A DNA stretch of 64,000 nt, taken from Actinomadura harenae (GTDB taxonomy: Bacteria > Actinomycetota > Actinomycetes > Streptosporangiales > Streptosporangiaceae). Of the stretch, positions 1 through 8,299 are shown piece after piece (the first letter of the stretch is position 1; each line of letters begins with the position of its first letter). The stretch is from positions 1 through 64,000 of the forward strand of contig NZ_RFFG01000040.1 of assembly GCF_003696215.1 (NCBI RefSeq). The letters run 5' to 3'. Both the position numbers and the translations under genes were made by a program. The notes under the pieces are model-generated. The model was not told the origin of the DNA, searched no databases, and worked only from the letters and a program-made list of their open reading frames with translations.

Positions 1-350
1 GGCTCGGCGGCCACCGGCGCCGCGGCGGGCGCGGGCGCGGCGGCGGGGGCCTCGGCGGGGGCTTCGGTCTTCGCCGGAGCCTCGGCGGGAGCCTCGGCCT
101 TGGCGGGGGCGTCGCCCTTGCCGCCGATGATCGCGATCGGGGCGCCGATCGCGGCGGTCTCGCCCTCGGCGACCAGGATCTCCGTCAGCACGCCGGCCTC
201 GTAGGCCTCGTACTCCATGACGGCCTTGTCGGTCTCGATCTCGCAGAGGACGTCGCCGACGGCCACCTCGTCCCCCGGCTTCTTCTGCCAGGCGGCGATG
301 ACGCCCTCCTCCATGGTGTCGGAGAGGCGGGGCATCAGGATCTCGGTCAT
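1..350 (-). CDS. 2-oxoacid dehydrogenase E2 (dihydrolipoamide acyltransferase), N-terminal part
   Basis: The gene runs off the left edge, so only about 116 N-terminal residues are present. It begins MTEILMPRLSDTMEEG and forms a biotinyl/lipoyl domain with the lipoylation motif ETDKAVMEYE (the Lys carries lipoate). It then enters an Ala/Pro/Glu-rich flexible linker, as in E2 acyltransferases. The swinging lipoyl arm takes the acyl group from E1 and passes it to CoA. Its ATG overlaps the E1 beta stop by 4 bp, so the genes are translationally coupled. Substrate class (pyruvate or branched-chain) cannot be read from this part; the neighbouring E1 subunits favour pyruvate. Confidence 0.93.
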   Translation of the reverse strand, partial: MTEILMPRLSDTMEEGVIAAWQKKPGDEVAVGDVLCEIETDKAVMEYEAYEAGVLTEILVAEGETAAIGAPIAIIGGKGDAPAKAEAPAEAPAKTEAPAEAPAAAPAPAAAPVAAE

Positions 351-1363
351 CGGACGGTCTCCACGGTGGTACGGCCGGTCGCGCGGAGTGTTTCGCGAAC
401 GGCGGTGAGCAGGGAGTCGGCGGACGGCAGGGCGGCGGTCTCCAGCGGCTTGCTGTAGGGCAGCGGGACCTCGGCCATGGCGACCCGGCGGACCGGGGCG
501 TCCAGCCAGTCGAAGGCGCCCTCCTGGATCGTCGCGGCGATCTCCGCGCCGATCCCGTAGGTGAGCCAGTCGTCCTCGGCGACGACCGCGGAGCCGGTCT
601 TGCGGACCGACGCGACGATGGTCTCGCGGTCGAGCGGGCGCAGGCTGCGCAGGTCGACGACCTCGGCGGACACGCCCTCGGCGGCCAGCTTCTCGGCGAC
701 CTCGGACGCGACGTGCGCCATCCGCGAGTAGCCGATGATCGTGATGTCGGTGCCCTCGCGGGTCACGGCCGCGCGGCCGATCTCGGCGGGCTGGACGTCG
801 TTGATGTCGTCCGGCACCTCGCCCTTGGTGTTGTAGAGCGCGAGGTTCTCCAGGAACAGGACCGGGTCGTCGTCCCGGATCGCGGCCTTGAGCAGCGCGG
901 ACGCCTCCAGCGGCGTGGACGGCGCGACGACCTTCAGGCCCGGGACGAACGAGTAGTACAGCTCGACGTTCTGCGAGTGCGTCGCGCCCAGCTGCTGTCC
1001 GCCTCCGCCCGGGGTGCGGATGACCATGGGGACGGGCTTCTGCCCGCCGAACATGCCGTAGATCTTGGCGGCGTGGTTGACGATCTGGTCGAGCGCCAGC
1101 AGCGAGAAGTTGATCGTCATGAGCTCGACGACCGGGCGCAGGCCCAGCATCGCGGCGCCGATCGCGGCGCCGACGAAGCCCTCCTCGGCGATCGGGGTGT
1201 CGCGGACGCGCCGCTCCCCGAACTCCTTCAGCAGCCCCTCGGTGATCTTGTAGGAGCCCTCGAAGATGCCGATCTCCTCGCCCATGAGCAGGACGTTCTC
1301 GTCACGGAGCATCTCGGCCCGCAGCGTGTCGCGCAGGGCCTGGCGGTAGGTGATGGTTGCCAT
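347..1363 (-). CDS. Pyruvate-type 2-oxoacid dehydrogenase E1 component, beta subunit
   Basis: 338 residues, normal length for E1 beta. The N-terminus has the transketolase-like pyrimidine-binding domain (GEEIG near 30, the conserved Glu used for TPP activation; RVRDTPIAEEGFVGAAIG near 52-70). The PGGGGQQLGATHSQ loop lies near 120. The C-terminal transketolase domain covers about 200-330. It works with the upstream alpha subunit to decarboxylate the 2-oxoacid and acylate the E2 lipoyl group. It follows E1 alpha by 13 bp and overlaps E2 by 4 bp, giving an E1a-E1b-E2 operon. No E3 gene is visible. Confidence 0.93.
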   Translation of the reverse strand: MATITYRQALRDTLRAEMLRDENVLLMGEEIGIFEGSYKITEGLLKEFGERRVRDTPIAEEGFVGAAIGAAMLGLRPVVELMTINFSLLALDQIVNHAAKIYGMFGGQKPVPMVIRTPGGGGQQLGATHSQNVELYYSFVPGLKVVAPSTPLEASALLKAAIRDDDPVLFLENLALYNTKGEVPDDINDVQPAEIGRAAVTREGTDITIIGYSRMAHVASEVAEKLAAEGVSAEVVDLRSLRPLDRETIVASVRKTGSAVVAEDDWLTYGIGAEIAATIQEGAFDWLDAPVRRVAMAEVPLPYSKPLETAALPSADSLLTAVRETLRATGRTTVETVR

Positions 1364-1376
1364 GGAAGTCGATCTC

Positions 1377-2516
1377 TCAGACGCGGAAGAGCGGGTCGGC
1401 GGGAAGACGCGGCAGGTCGTTCGGCACCGGCGTCGCGTAGGTGTAGTCGAACAGCGTCGACACCTCGGGGTGCGGGGACTCGTCCGCGAACGCGGCCGCG
1501 TCGGTGACGATCTCGGCGATCTCGGCCTCGAGACGCTCGACGTCCTCGGCGGACAGCAGCCCGGCGTCCTCGAGGTCCAGGCGGGCCTTGGCGAGGGGGT
1601 CGGCGGCCTTGAGGGCCTCCTTCTCCTCCTTGGTGCGGTACTTGGCCGGGTCGACGACCGAGTGACCGCGCAGCCGGGGGCTGGTCAGCTCCAGCAGGTA
1701 CGGCTTGCTCTCCTCGCGGGCGCGCTCGACGGCCTCGCGGGCCGCGTCGCGGACGGCGATCACGTCGGTGCCGTCCACGCGGGCGCTGGCCATCCGGTAC
1801 GCCGCGCCGCGCTTGTACAGCTCGGGCTCGGCGGCGGAGTGCTCGACCGTGGTGCCCATGCCGAGGCCGTTGTTGATGATCACGAAGACCACCGGCAGGT
1901 TCCACAGGGCGGCGATGTTCAGCGACTCGTGGAACGCGCCGATCGCGGCCGTGCCCTCGCCCATCTGGACCATGACGACGTCGTCGCCGCCGCGGTAGGA
2001 CACCGCCATCGCGGCGCCGGTCGCGAGGGGCAGCTGGCCGCCGACGATGCCGTAGCCGCCGAGCAGGCGGGCCTCGGTGTCGAACATGTGCATCGAGCCG
2101 CCCCAGCCCTTGGACACGCCGGTGGAGCGGCCGTACAGCTCGGCCATCACGCGGCGCGGCTCGATGCCCTTGGCGATCGCGTAGCCGTGCTCGCGGTAGT
2201 TGGTGAAGAGGTAGTCGGTGGGACGCAGCGCGGCCATCAGGCCGACGACCGTGGCCTCCTCGCCCAGGTTCAGGTGGCAGTAACCGCCGATCTTGGCCTC
2301 GGTGTAGGCCCGGGCGGTCCGCTCCTCGAAGCGGCGCACCAGCAGCATCTGCCGGAAGTACTCAACGCGCGCCTCGTCGTCGGCCCTGCGGCGGGCGACG
2401 GCGCTGGCACGGTTGTCGGCGGGCTTGGGGGTGCCCTTCACCGCCGTGCCCCTGGTGCTCTGCGCGCCGGTGGTCCGGCGGGCGCGGCCCGGGGCTGCCT
2501 TCGTGGTCTCAGCCAT
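1377..2516 (-). CDS. Pyruvate-type 2-oxoacid dehydrogenase E1 component, alpha subunit
   Basis: 379 residues from the ATG at 2516, chosen because GGAGGAAG lies about 7 nt upstream. A longer in-frame start at 2567 has no such site. The TPP-binding stretch runs from MGEGTAAIGAFHES to FVIINNGLGMGTT at about 180-215. The C-terminal loop SPRLRGHSVVDPAKYRT matches the regulatory-loop region of pyruvate dehydrogenase E1 alpha. The first 50 residues are Ala/Arg/Thr-rich and look disordered. It is the first gene of the operon and sits opposite a GntR regulator, which probably controls it. Confidence 0.93.
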   Translation of the reverse strand: MAETTKAAPGRARRTTGAQSTRGTAVKGTPKPADNRASAVARRRADDEARVEYFRQMLLVRRFEERTARAYTEAKIGGYCHLNLGEEATVVGLMAALRPTDYLFTNYREHGYAIAKGIEPRRVMAELYGRSTGVSKGWGGSMHMFDTEARLLGGYGIVGGQLPLATGAAMAVSYRGGDDVVMVQMGEGTAAIGAFHESLNIAALWNLPVVFVIINNGLGMGTTVEHSAAEPELYKRGAAYRMASARVDGTDVIAVRDAAREAVERAREESKPYLLELTSPRLRGHSVVDPAKYRTKEEKEALKAADPLAKARLDLEDAGLLSAEDVERLEAEIAEIVTDAAAFADESPHPEVSTLFDYTYATPVPNDLPRLPADPLFRV

Positions 2517-2579
2517 CGGCGTTCTTCCTCCGTACGGGGAGAGGGTGCCGCGGGGTCGCCGCGCCACTCATCACCGATC

Positions 2580-2602
2580 ATCATTGATCAATGATCGATC
2601 AT
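2580..2602. promoter_or_regulatory. Overlapping palindromic operator between pdh operon and GntR gene
   Basis: A perfect 16-bp palindrome ATCATTGATCAATGAT (2580-2595) overlaps a perfect 12-bp palindrome ATGATCGATCAT (2591-2602). They sit in the only AT-rich part of the divergent intergenic region. FadR/PdhR-type repressors bind short inverted repeats in this position, so this is a probable binding site for the adjacent regulator. The assignment is inference. Confidence 0.6.
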
Positions 2603-2655
2603 ATGCCCTCGGTCAAGAGGTCTGGACCAGTGTTCATTCCCGTCCGCCCCCTACC

Positions 2656-3333
2656 ATGGAGGGCGTGAACGCCCCGTCCGTCGCCCCGTCCGACGACCAG
2701 CCCGCCCTGCTGCGGCGCACCGGCCTGGTCGACCAGATCCGTGAGTTCATCGTGGACGGCATCTCCAGCGGCCGCTGGCAGCCCGGCGAGCGCATCGTCG
2801 AACGCCGTGTGGCCACTGAGCTGGGCGTCAGCCAGGGCCCGGTCCGCGAGGCGTTGCGCCTGCTGGAGACGCTGCGGCTCATCGAGACGCTGCCCAACCG
2901 CGGTGCCCGCGTCCGCCCGTTCGACGAACGCGACCTGGCGGAGATCTTCCCCGTCCGGGCCGGTCTCGAACGTACGGCCGTCGAACTGGCGCTCCCGCGT
3001 CTCACCTCCCACCTGGACGAACTCGAGGCCCAGAACGCGCGGCTCGCCGAGGCCGCCGCCGAGGGCGACCTGGACGTCCAGATCCGTGAAAGCATCCACT
3101 TTCACCGTCTCGTGGTCGGCTTCAGCGGTAACCACCTGCTTACGTCGGTGTGGGAGGGCCTCGGCATCGAGGTCTGGACGACGCTGTCCCTCCGCCTCCA
3201 CAAGACCGAGATCTACTCCAAGTCCGCCGAGCACGCCCGCATCATCGAGGCGTTCCGCCAACAGGACCCGTCCGCCCCGCAGATGCTCCACGACCACGTC
3301 ATGAACTACGCCCCCCTCACCTACCGTCCCTAG
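2656..3333 (+). CDS. GntR family regulator, FadR/FCD subfamily (PdhR-like)
   Basis: 225 residues from the ATG at 2656. The N-terminal winged helix-turn-helix is at about 25-85 (VERRVATELGVSQGPVREAL is the recognition region). The C-terminal all-helical FCD ligand domain has Asp/His metal-ligand candidates, including the RESIHFHRLVV segment. No clear ribosome-binding site precedes the ATG, so the transcript may be leaderless; a GTG 9 nt downstream is an alternative. It is divergent from the pyruvate-dehydrogenase-type operon with palindromes between. A role as its pyruvate- or acyl-CoA-responsive repressor is likely but inferred. Confidence 0.85.
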   Translation: MEGVNAPSVAPSDDQPALLRRTGLVDQIREFIVDGISSGRWQPGERIVERRVATELGVSQGPVREALRLLETLRLIETLPNRGARVRPFDERDLAEIFPVRAGLERTAVELALPRLTSHLDELEAQNARLAEAAAEGDLDVQIRESIHFHRLVVGFSGNHLLTSVWEGLGIEVWTTLSLRLHKTEIYSKSAEHARIIEAFRQQDPSAPQMLHDHVMNYAPLTYRP

Positions 3334-3347
3334 GGCGCGACCGGCCC

Positions 3348-4556
3348 CTAGGCGGGACGCCACAAGCGCACGGGCCACTCGGCGTCGCCCACGGCGAGCG
3401 CCGCGCCGTCCGGCGTGAACGCGACCGCCTTGGTCTGCCCGCTGTGCGGGAGCGGACGCCCGATCGGCTCGAACGCGTGGAGATCCCACACTGTCAGGGG
3501 CTCGCCCGGCGCCCACATCGCCGCCGCGCGCCCCTCCGGTCCAACGATCACGGACGTCGCCCGGGTTCCCTCCGGCATCAGGGACGGTTCGGAGGGGTAG
3601 CCGTCGGCGGTGGCGCGCCAGCTGTGGACCCAGCCGGGCGCGACGGTCACGATCGTCTGACCATCGGGGGAGATCCCGGCGGTGTCGAAGCGGATGAGGG
3701 AGCCGATCTCGACGCGCGATTCGAGGATCTTGGTGGACTCGCCGCCGGTGAGCCGGTACGTCGCGACCGAGCAGTGGCCGTTCCTGTGCTGGAACGCCAC
3801 GATCCGGTCGTCCGGCAGCACCGTCAGGGCGTGGTCGCTCGCGAACCACCACAGGGCCCAACTGCCCTTGACCGGCTCGGGGTCCTTGAGGCGGTGGCCC
3901 GTCCGGGTGTTCCAGACGAGGCAGGTCCGCTGGTCCTTCCCCGGCTCGGCGTGGCCCGCCACCAGCCACCGGGCGTCCGCGGTGAAGGCGAGGGCGCGCA
4001 CGGGGCCCTTCGGCACGGACCAGGAGTCGGCCAGGATCCGGTGCTCGGGCGCCGAGCCTTCGACGGAGTACGACCCGACCTCGTGACCGGGCACCGCGTA
4101 CGCCACCTGGGACCCGTCCGAGGTGATCGCGACGGCGCTGATCACGCCGGCCGGTCCGCTCCCGCCGGCCGCCGCCCTGAGCAGGGTCGACTTTCCGGAC
4201 ACCCGGTTCCGGACGCGGATCGAGCCGTCCAGGTGGCCGGTGACCAGGGAACGGTTGTCGGCGCTGAAGGCCAGGGCGGTCGCGCCCGCGGTCTCGTCGG
4301 GCAGCAGGCCCGGGACGCCGGGGATCACGGACCAGGGGCCGCGGGGCTCGGCGGGGACCAGGCGCGGGGGCGCGACGACGCGGGGCTCCGGGTGAGACTG
4401 CGGGTACGGGTACGGCACGGGTCTCGGCCGGTGGGCGGGATTGCGGGTGAACGGGTAGCGGTCGGCGGTGTCGGTGCCGCGCTGGTTCGGGGCGGGAAGG
4501 CCGTGCGCGGTCAGGCGCCGCCGCAGGTGGACGTACAGGTCGCCCAGGGTGAGGGC
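3348..4556 (-). pseudogene. WD40 repeat domain, out of frame with the upstream caspase gene
   Basis: This frame encodes about 400 residues. It starts with ALTLGDLYVHLRRRLTAHG, the usual helical end of a caspase domain, then a Pro-rich linker, then a beta-propeller. Clear WD40-like blades include TALAFSADNRSLVTGHLDGS, ALAFTADARWLVAGH with LVWNTRTG, and KAVAFTPDGAALAVGDAEW with VRLWRPA at the C-terminus. It has no convincing start of its own: homology passes from the caspase frame into this frame near 4556. One additional G in the GGAGCCC run there would join them into a single caspase-WD40 protein of about 600 residues. It may be a genuine 1-bp deletion or a base-calling error; no slippery heptamer is visible. 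Confidence 0.75.
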
Positions 4557-5161
4557 TCCGGGCCGTCCGGCACGCCGTCGCGGACGAGCGCGAGCAGCCG
4601 GCCGGTGAAGGACGTCGGGACCCCGGCCTGCTCCGCCGCCGGGACGACGTGGGCGGTGTGGTCGCTGGCCGTCAGCGTGTAGACGCCGCGGACGTCGGTG
4701 GTGTCGGCCACGGCGTCCGGCGGGGACAGGGCCTCGATGGCCCGGCCCGAGTAGCAGCAGTCCAGGATGACGATCTTCGTGGCGGCCGGGCTGTCGCGGA
4801 GCAGGTCGCGGACGCGGCGGTACTCCAGGCCGGTGAGGTCCGGGTCCCCGGCCTCGGTGTCGGCGAGGGCGAGGCTGAGCTCGCCGTGCGGCAGCATCAC
4901 GCCGTGGCCGACGAAGTACAGCAGCAGGACGTCCTCGGTCCCGCGGGCCAGGACGCGCATCCGCTGGACGAGCCTGCGCCAGTCGGACGGGTCGGACTCG
5001 ACGGTCACCCGGTCGTCCGGCCAGCCGCACAGGGACGGGTCGGTGAGGACGGCGCGCATCCCGGCGAGGCTGTTGGCGGCGGCCGGGAGGCGCGGGAACG
5101 CCGCGTCCGCGTACGCCGCCGTCCCGATCAGGATCGCCCGGGACCGGGAGAGGTCAGTCAT
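4511..5161 (-). CDS. Caspase-like (C14 family) peptidase domain protein
   Basis: The caspase p20-type fold starts at the N-terminus (SRAILIGTAAYAD). The catalytic dyad is visible: His86 in LLLYFVGHG and Cys135/136 in VILDCCYSG. The last residues before the stop (PSPWATCTSTCGGA) are out of frame, since family homology continues in the other frame that carries the WD40 repeats. As read, the protein is 216 residues and lacks its propeller. The ATG at 5161 (a GTG lies 3 nt earlier) overlaps the upstream EACC1 stop by 8 bp. The predicted role is protease effector of an actinobacterial conflict system; the target is unknown. Confidence 0.85.
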   Translation of the reverse strand: MTDLSRSRAILIGTAAYADAAFPRLPAAANSLAGMRAVLTDPSLCGWPDDRVTVESDPSDWRRLVQRMRVLARGTEDVLLLYFVGHGVMLPHGELSLALADTEAGDPDLTGLEYRRVRDLLRDSPAATKIVILDCCYSGRAIEALSPPDAVADTTDVRGVYTLTASDHTAHVVPAAEQAGVPTSFTGRLLALVRDGVPDGPEPSPWATCTSTCGGA

Positions 5162-5564
5162 CACCGTCGTTCAGTGCCTCATTCGGGGCCTCGTTCAGGG
5201 CCTCGCCCGGCAGCGCTCCCCGCTCGCTGCGCAGGACTTCGCGCAGCAGGGGCAGGACGGCCTCGGCGGGCAGGTCCGTGGTGTCGATCCTGACGCTGCC
5301 GTTCGCGGTCGTGACGCTGACGCTGACGTCCGGGCGGCGGGACTTCACCCACGCCACCAGGACGTTCGTGAGGGCGACCGCCGCGCCGCCGGAGCCGAGC
5401 GCGGCGACCAGGACGTCCGTCCCGCCGCCCAGCTCGCCGTCGCGCGGTGGCGCGGACTCGGCGCGGACGCGTCCGGCGAGCGTCCGGTCGCCGCGCAGCC
5501 ACTCGTACAGTCCGGCCGTCTCCCGCACCGGATCGTCGCCGCTGACCTTGATGCGTGCCTCCAT
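5154..5564 (-). CDS. EACC1-type effector-associated small membrane protein
   Basis: 136 residues from the ATG at 5564 (MEARIKVSGDDPVRETAGL). A GTG at 5612 would add 16 residues unlike the family. The order is an N-terminal alpha/beta part (WLRGDRTLAGRVR), a hydrophobic helix (DVLVAALGSGGAAVALTNVL), and a strand-rich end (DVSVSVTTANGSVRIDTTDL). This matches Effector-Associated Constant Component 1, which accompanies caspase or other effectors in predicted multigene conflict systems of actinobacteria. The role is thought to be effector docking or signalling, not established. The last 20 residues carry an NEAPNEALND repeat. It overlaps the caspase gene, so the two are coupled. Confidence 0.82.
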   Translation of the reverse strand: MEARIKVSGDDPVRETAGLYEWLRGDRTLAGRVRAESAPPRDGELGGGTDVLVAALGSGGAAVALTNVLVAWVKSRRPDVSVSVTTANGSVRIDTTDLPAEAVLPLLREVLRSERGALPGEALNEAPNEALNDGDD

Positions 5565-5617
5565 GGCGATATGGGAGCACGGAACACGCGCGTGGGCGAG
5601 GGTTTCGGGCACAAGAA

Positions 5618-5645
5618 CGCCCCGGCCCGCGAAAGGGCCGGGGCG
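5618..5645 (-). terminator. Terminator of the lanthipeptide operon
   Basis: Perfect 11-bp stem CGCCCCGGCCC / GGGCCGGGGCG with a 6-nt loop. It starts 16 nt downstream of the ABC exporter stop on the minus strand and is followed by a short T-containing run. Confidence 0.7.
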
Positions 5646-5660
5646 CCTGGACGTCCGGGA

Positions 5661-7352
5661 TCAGTCGGTGCGGGAGAAGCGGCGGGCCGACCAGATCAGC
5701 GGGACGAGACCGAGCACGGCGAGCAGGGCCCACTCGGCGACGATCGGCGGGTGCCAGGCGCCGATGGTCAGCGGGCGGAACAGGTTCGGCGGCGCCGACG
5801 GCAGCTGGGACGCGACCGTGCGGCGCAGCGCGTCCACCGCGTAGGTGAGCGGGTCGGCGAGCGCCAGGGTGCGGAGCCAGCCGGGCAGCCCCGCGAGCGG
5901 GAACATCGCGCCGGACAGGAACGTCAGCGGCGCCATCAGCACCGACATGGCCGTCCCGTAGGTGGGCGGGCGCCGGACGAACGTCGCCGCGAGCACGCCG
6001 ACCGCCGTCATCGCCAGCGACGCCAGCCCGAGCTGCGCGGCGAGCATGACGATCAGCAGCGGCCTGGCCGGGACGCCGATGAGCGGCCCGGCGGCGAGCA
6101 GCAGCGTCCCCTGGACGGTCGCGATCGTCGCGCCGCCCAGGCACTTGCCGAGCAGCAGCGACTCGCGCCGGACCGGCCCGGCGAGCATCTCCCGCAGGAA
6201 GCCCGCCTGTTTCTCCCACAGCAGGGACGCGCCGACCGCCACGGCGGGCCCGAGCGCGGCCGTGACGAGCGCCCCGGAGAACACGAACAGCTGGTAGTCG
6301 CCCCGCCCGATCCCCGGCATCAGCCCGGACAGCCCGATCCCGAGGATGAACAGGAACAGCAGCGGCTGCACCATCGACAGCAGCGCCGCGAACCCGTCGC
6401 GCCGGTAGAGCAGCAGGTCGCGCCGCCACACCATGCGGACGGCACGCACCTCGGCCGCCAGCCGCCGCGTCCGCGCGGGAGTCCCCAAGGACGAGCCGTC
6501 CGGGCGGGGCATGGACGCCGGGACGGGCGGCGCGCCGAGCGTCGGCTCGTCGTTCAGCGGACGGCCCGTGTGGTGCAGGAACACCGCGTCCAGGGACGGC
6601 GGGGGAGCGCCGGGCGCGGTGAGCTCGTCCTTCAGCGCGGCGGGGGAGCCCTCCGCGACGATCCGCCCGGCGTCGATGATCGCGACCCGGTCGCACTGCT
6701 CCGCCTCGTCCAGGTAGTGCGTCGTGAGGAAGATCGTGACGGCCTCGCGTTCCCGGACGGCCCGCAGGTGCTCCCACACTCGTGCGCGCGCGTGGGGGTC
6801 GAGGCCGAGCGTCGGCTCGTCCAGGACGATCAGCCGGGGCCGGTGCAGCAGCGCGCGGGCGATCTCGAGGCGGCGGCGCATCCCGCCGGAGAACGTCCCG
6901 GCGATCCGGTCGCGCTCCGCGGTGAGGCCGACGAGGTCGAGCGCGCGGTCGACGCGCTCGGGGATCAGCGCGGGCGGCACGTCGTACAGGTCGGCGTGGA
7001 AGCGCAGGTTCTCGGCGGCGGTCAGGTTCAGGTCGAGCGTGGTCTCCTGGAACACCAGGCCGATGTGGCGGCGCGCCTCGAGCGGGTCGGCGAGCGTGTC
7101 GTGCCCGGCGATCGCGACCCGGCCCGAGGTCGGCCGGGTCAGCGCGCACAGCATCGCGATCGTCGTGGACTTGCCCGCGCCGTTCGGGCCGAGGAACGCG
7201 AAGCACTCCCCGGCCGCGACCGACAGGTCCACGCCGTCCACGGCGACGACGTCGCCGTACCGCTTGCGCAGCCCGGACGCGGCGATCGCGGGCGGGATCC
7301 CGGCGGAGCCCGTCCGGTCCGCCGCGTCCGGGACGGCGGGGGGTGCGGTCAC
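5661..7352 (-). CDS. Fused ABC exporter (ATPase plus permease), CinT-CinH-like
   Basis: 563 residues from a GTG that overlaps the preceding stop (GTGA). The N-terminal half is a DrrA-type ATPase: Walker A GPNGAGKST near 55, signature FSGGMRR near 155, Walker B LIVLDEPTLGLDP near 178, switch His in LTTHYLDEAE near 212. After a linker (about 285-325) comes an ABC-2 permease with about six membrane helices (from LLSMVQPLLFLFILGIGL to EWALLAVLGLVPLIW). ATPase and permease are normally separate genes, and are separate (T, H) in cinnamycin clusters. As last gene of the lanthipeptide operon it most likely exports the mature peptide and/or gives self-protection. Confidence 0.9.
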   Translation of the reverse strand: MTAPPAVPDAADRTGSAGIPPAIAASGLRKRYGDVVAVDGVDLSVAAGECFAFLGPNGAGKSTTIAMLCALTRPTSGRVAIAGHDTLADPLEARRHIGLVFQETTLDLNLTAAENLRFHADLYDVPPALIPERVDRALDLVGLTAERDRIAGTFSGGMRRRLEIARALLHRPRLIVLDEPTLGLDPHARARVWEHLRAVREREAVTIFLTTHYLDEAEQCDRVAIIDAGRIVAEGSPAALKDELTAPGAPPPSLDAVFLHHTGRPLNDEPTLGAPPVPASMPRPDGSSLGTPARTRRLAAEVRAVRMVWRRDLLLYRRDGFAALLSMVQPLLFLFILGIGLSGLMPGIGRGDYQLFVFSGALVTAALGPAVAVGASLLWEKQAGFLREMLAGPVRRESLLLGKCLGGATIATVQGTLLLAAGPLIGVPARPLLIVMLAAQLGLASLAMTAVGVLAATFVRRPPTYGTAMSVLMAPLTFLSGAMFPLAGLPGWLRTLALADPLTYAVDALRRTVASQLPSAPPNLFRPLTIGAWHPPIVAEWALLAVLGLVPLIWSARRFSRTD

Positions 7353-8284
7353 GCGGCGGCCTCCAGCGCGGCCTTCCAGTCGTCCGGGACGACGAAGCCG
7401 AAGCTCCACCGGTGCCGCTCGGTCGGGTTCACGATGCAGTGCCAGAACAGCCGCTCCGGCTCCTGCTCGATCTTGAAGAACCGCGCCATGCGGGGCCGCT
7501 CCCGCAGCGTGACCAGCTCGTCGGTGCCGGGCGTCTGGTACCGGAAGAACGACGTGTCGGACGGGTCGTCGAAGTCGTCGTCGAAGTCGATCAGGTACAT
7601 CCGCCAGCCGGGCTGGTCCTCGTTGGTGTGCCAGAGCCGGTAGGACGACGGCGGGTACCACATGCTCCCGGAGAACCGGACCTCCGGCCCGAACACCCCT
7701 TCCAGCGCCCTGACCAGCCGGACCTTGGCGTCCAGGTAGGACTCGTACCCGGGGTGGGCCACGTGGTCGTCCAGGTTGACCAGGTGGAAGTCGCGGCGGT
7801 CGCCGGGGACGGGTTTCAGGCCCGCCCGCCACCGCCGGTACTCCGGGCCGCTCGGCGGGTGCTCGGTGGACGCCAGGTCCGCCGGGACGAAGGCGTCCGC
7901 GAACCGGTCCATGTCCACCGACGGCGGACGGATCTTGACGCGCGGGAGCAGCTCGAGCACCTCGCCGAAACCGGGCAGGTCGTCCAGCGCGTACTCGGTG
8001 TGCAGCACCTTCGTGTTGGTGGAGGTGCCGGTGGAGGTGCCGGCGGTCGTCCCCGCGTCCGGCGCGCCCGGCCCCGGGGCTCCGGCCGGCGCCCCGGCGG
8101 GCCCGCCGTTCTCCAGGGCCGAGGCCCGGGACGCGGCGGCCAGGTCGGGCACGGTGAACTCGTACCCGTGACCGCGGGCGAGCAGGAGCAGCTCCTCCAC
8201 CCCGGTCATGGCCCGCATCCGCAACGTCAGGTCGGGGTCGCTGCCGGCGACGTTCATGAATTCCTGGCAGGCGTCAACGGACAT
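7349..8284 (-). CDS. Nif11-domain fused 2-oxoglutarate/Fe(II)-type oxygenase, CinX-like
   Basis: 311 residues. Residues 1-52 match the Nif11 leader fold (MSVDACQEFMNVAGSDPDL, then EELLLLARGHGYEFT). Next is a Gly/Ala/Pro/Thr linker (about 60-95) and then a globular domain. Candidate cofactor residues are His in RLWHTNED (about 218), His in LFWHCIVNP (about 281) and Arg in the following RHRWSFGF, the usual order for 2OG/Fe(II) dioxygenases. Its place after lanM equals cinX, whose product beta-hydroxylates Asp15; that Asp is present in this precursor. The ATG at 8284 is preferred over one 9 nt upstream because Nif11 domains begin MS and a GAGGAG site is better spaced. The function is inferred from synteny; the fold call is moderate. 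Confidence 0.75.
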   Translation of the reverse strand: MSVDACQEFMNVAGSDPDLTLRMRAMTGVEELLLLARGHGYEFTVPDLAAASRASALENGGPAGAPAGAPGPGAPDAGTTAGTSTGTSTNTKVLHTEYALDDLPGFGEVLELLPRVKIRPPSVDMDRFADAFVPADLASTEHPPSGPEYRRWRAGLKPVPGDRRDFHLVNLDDHVAHPGYESYLDAKVRLVRALEGVFGPEVRFSGSMWYPPSSYRLWHTNEDQPGWRMYLIDFDDDFDDPSDTSFFRYQTPGTDELVTLRERPRMARFFKIEQEPERLFWHCIVNPTERHRWSFGFVVPDDWKAALEAAA

Positions 8285-8299
8285 TCTCGTCATCTCTCC

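Noticed and set aside
2413..2655. Upstream extension of the GntR protein
   Set aside because: It would read through the E1 alpha start and the palindromic operator; the homology starts after 2656.
8135..8284. The Nif11 region as a separate precursor peptide
   Set aside because: It is in frame with the oxygenase domain with no stop, and has no Cys-rich core after the leader.
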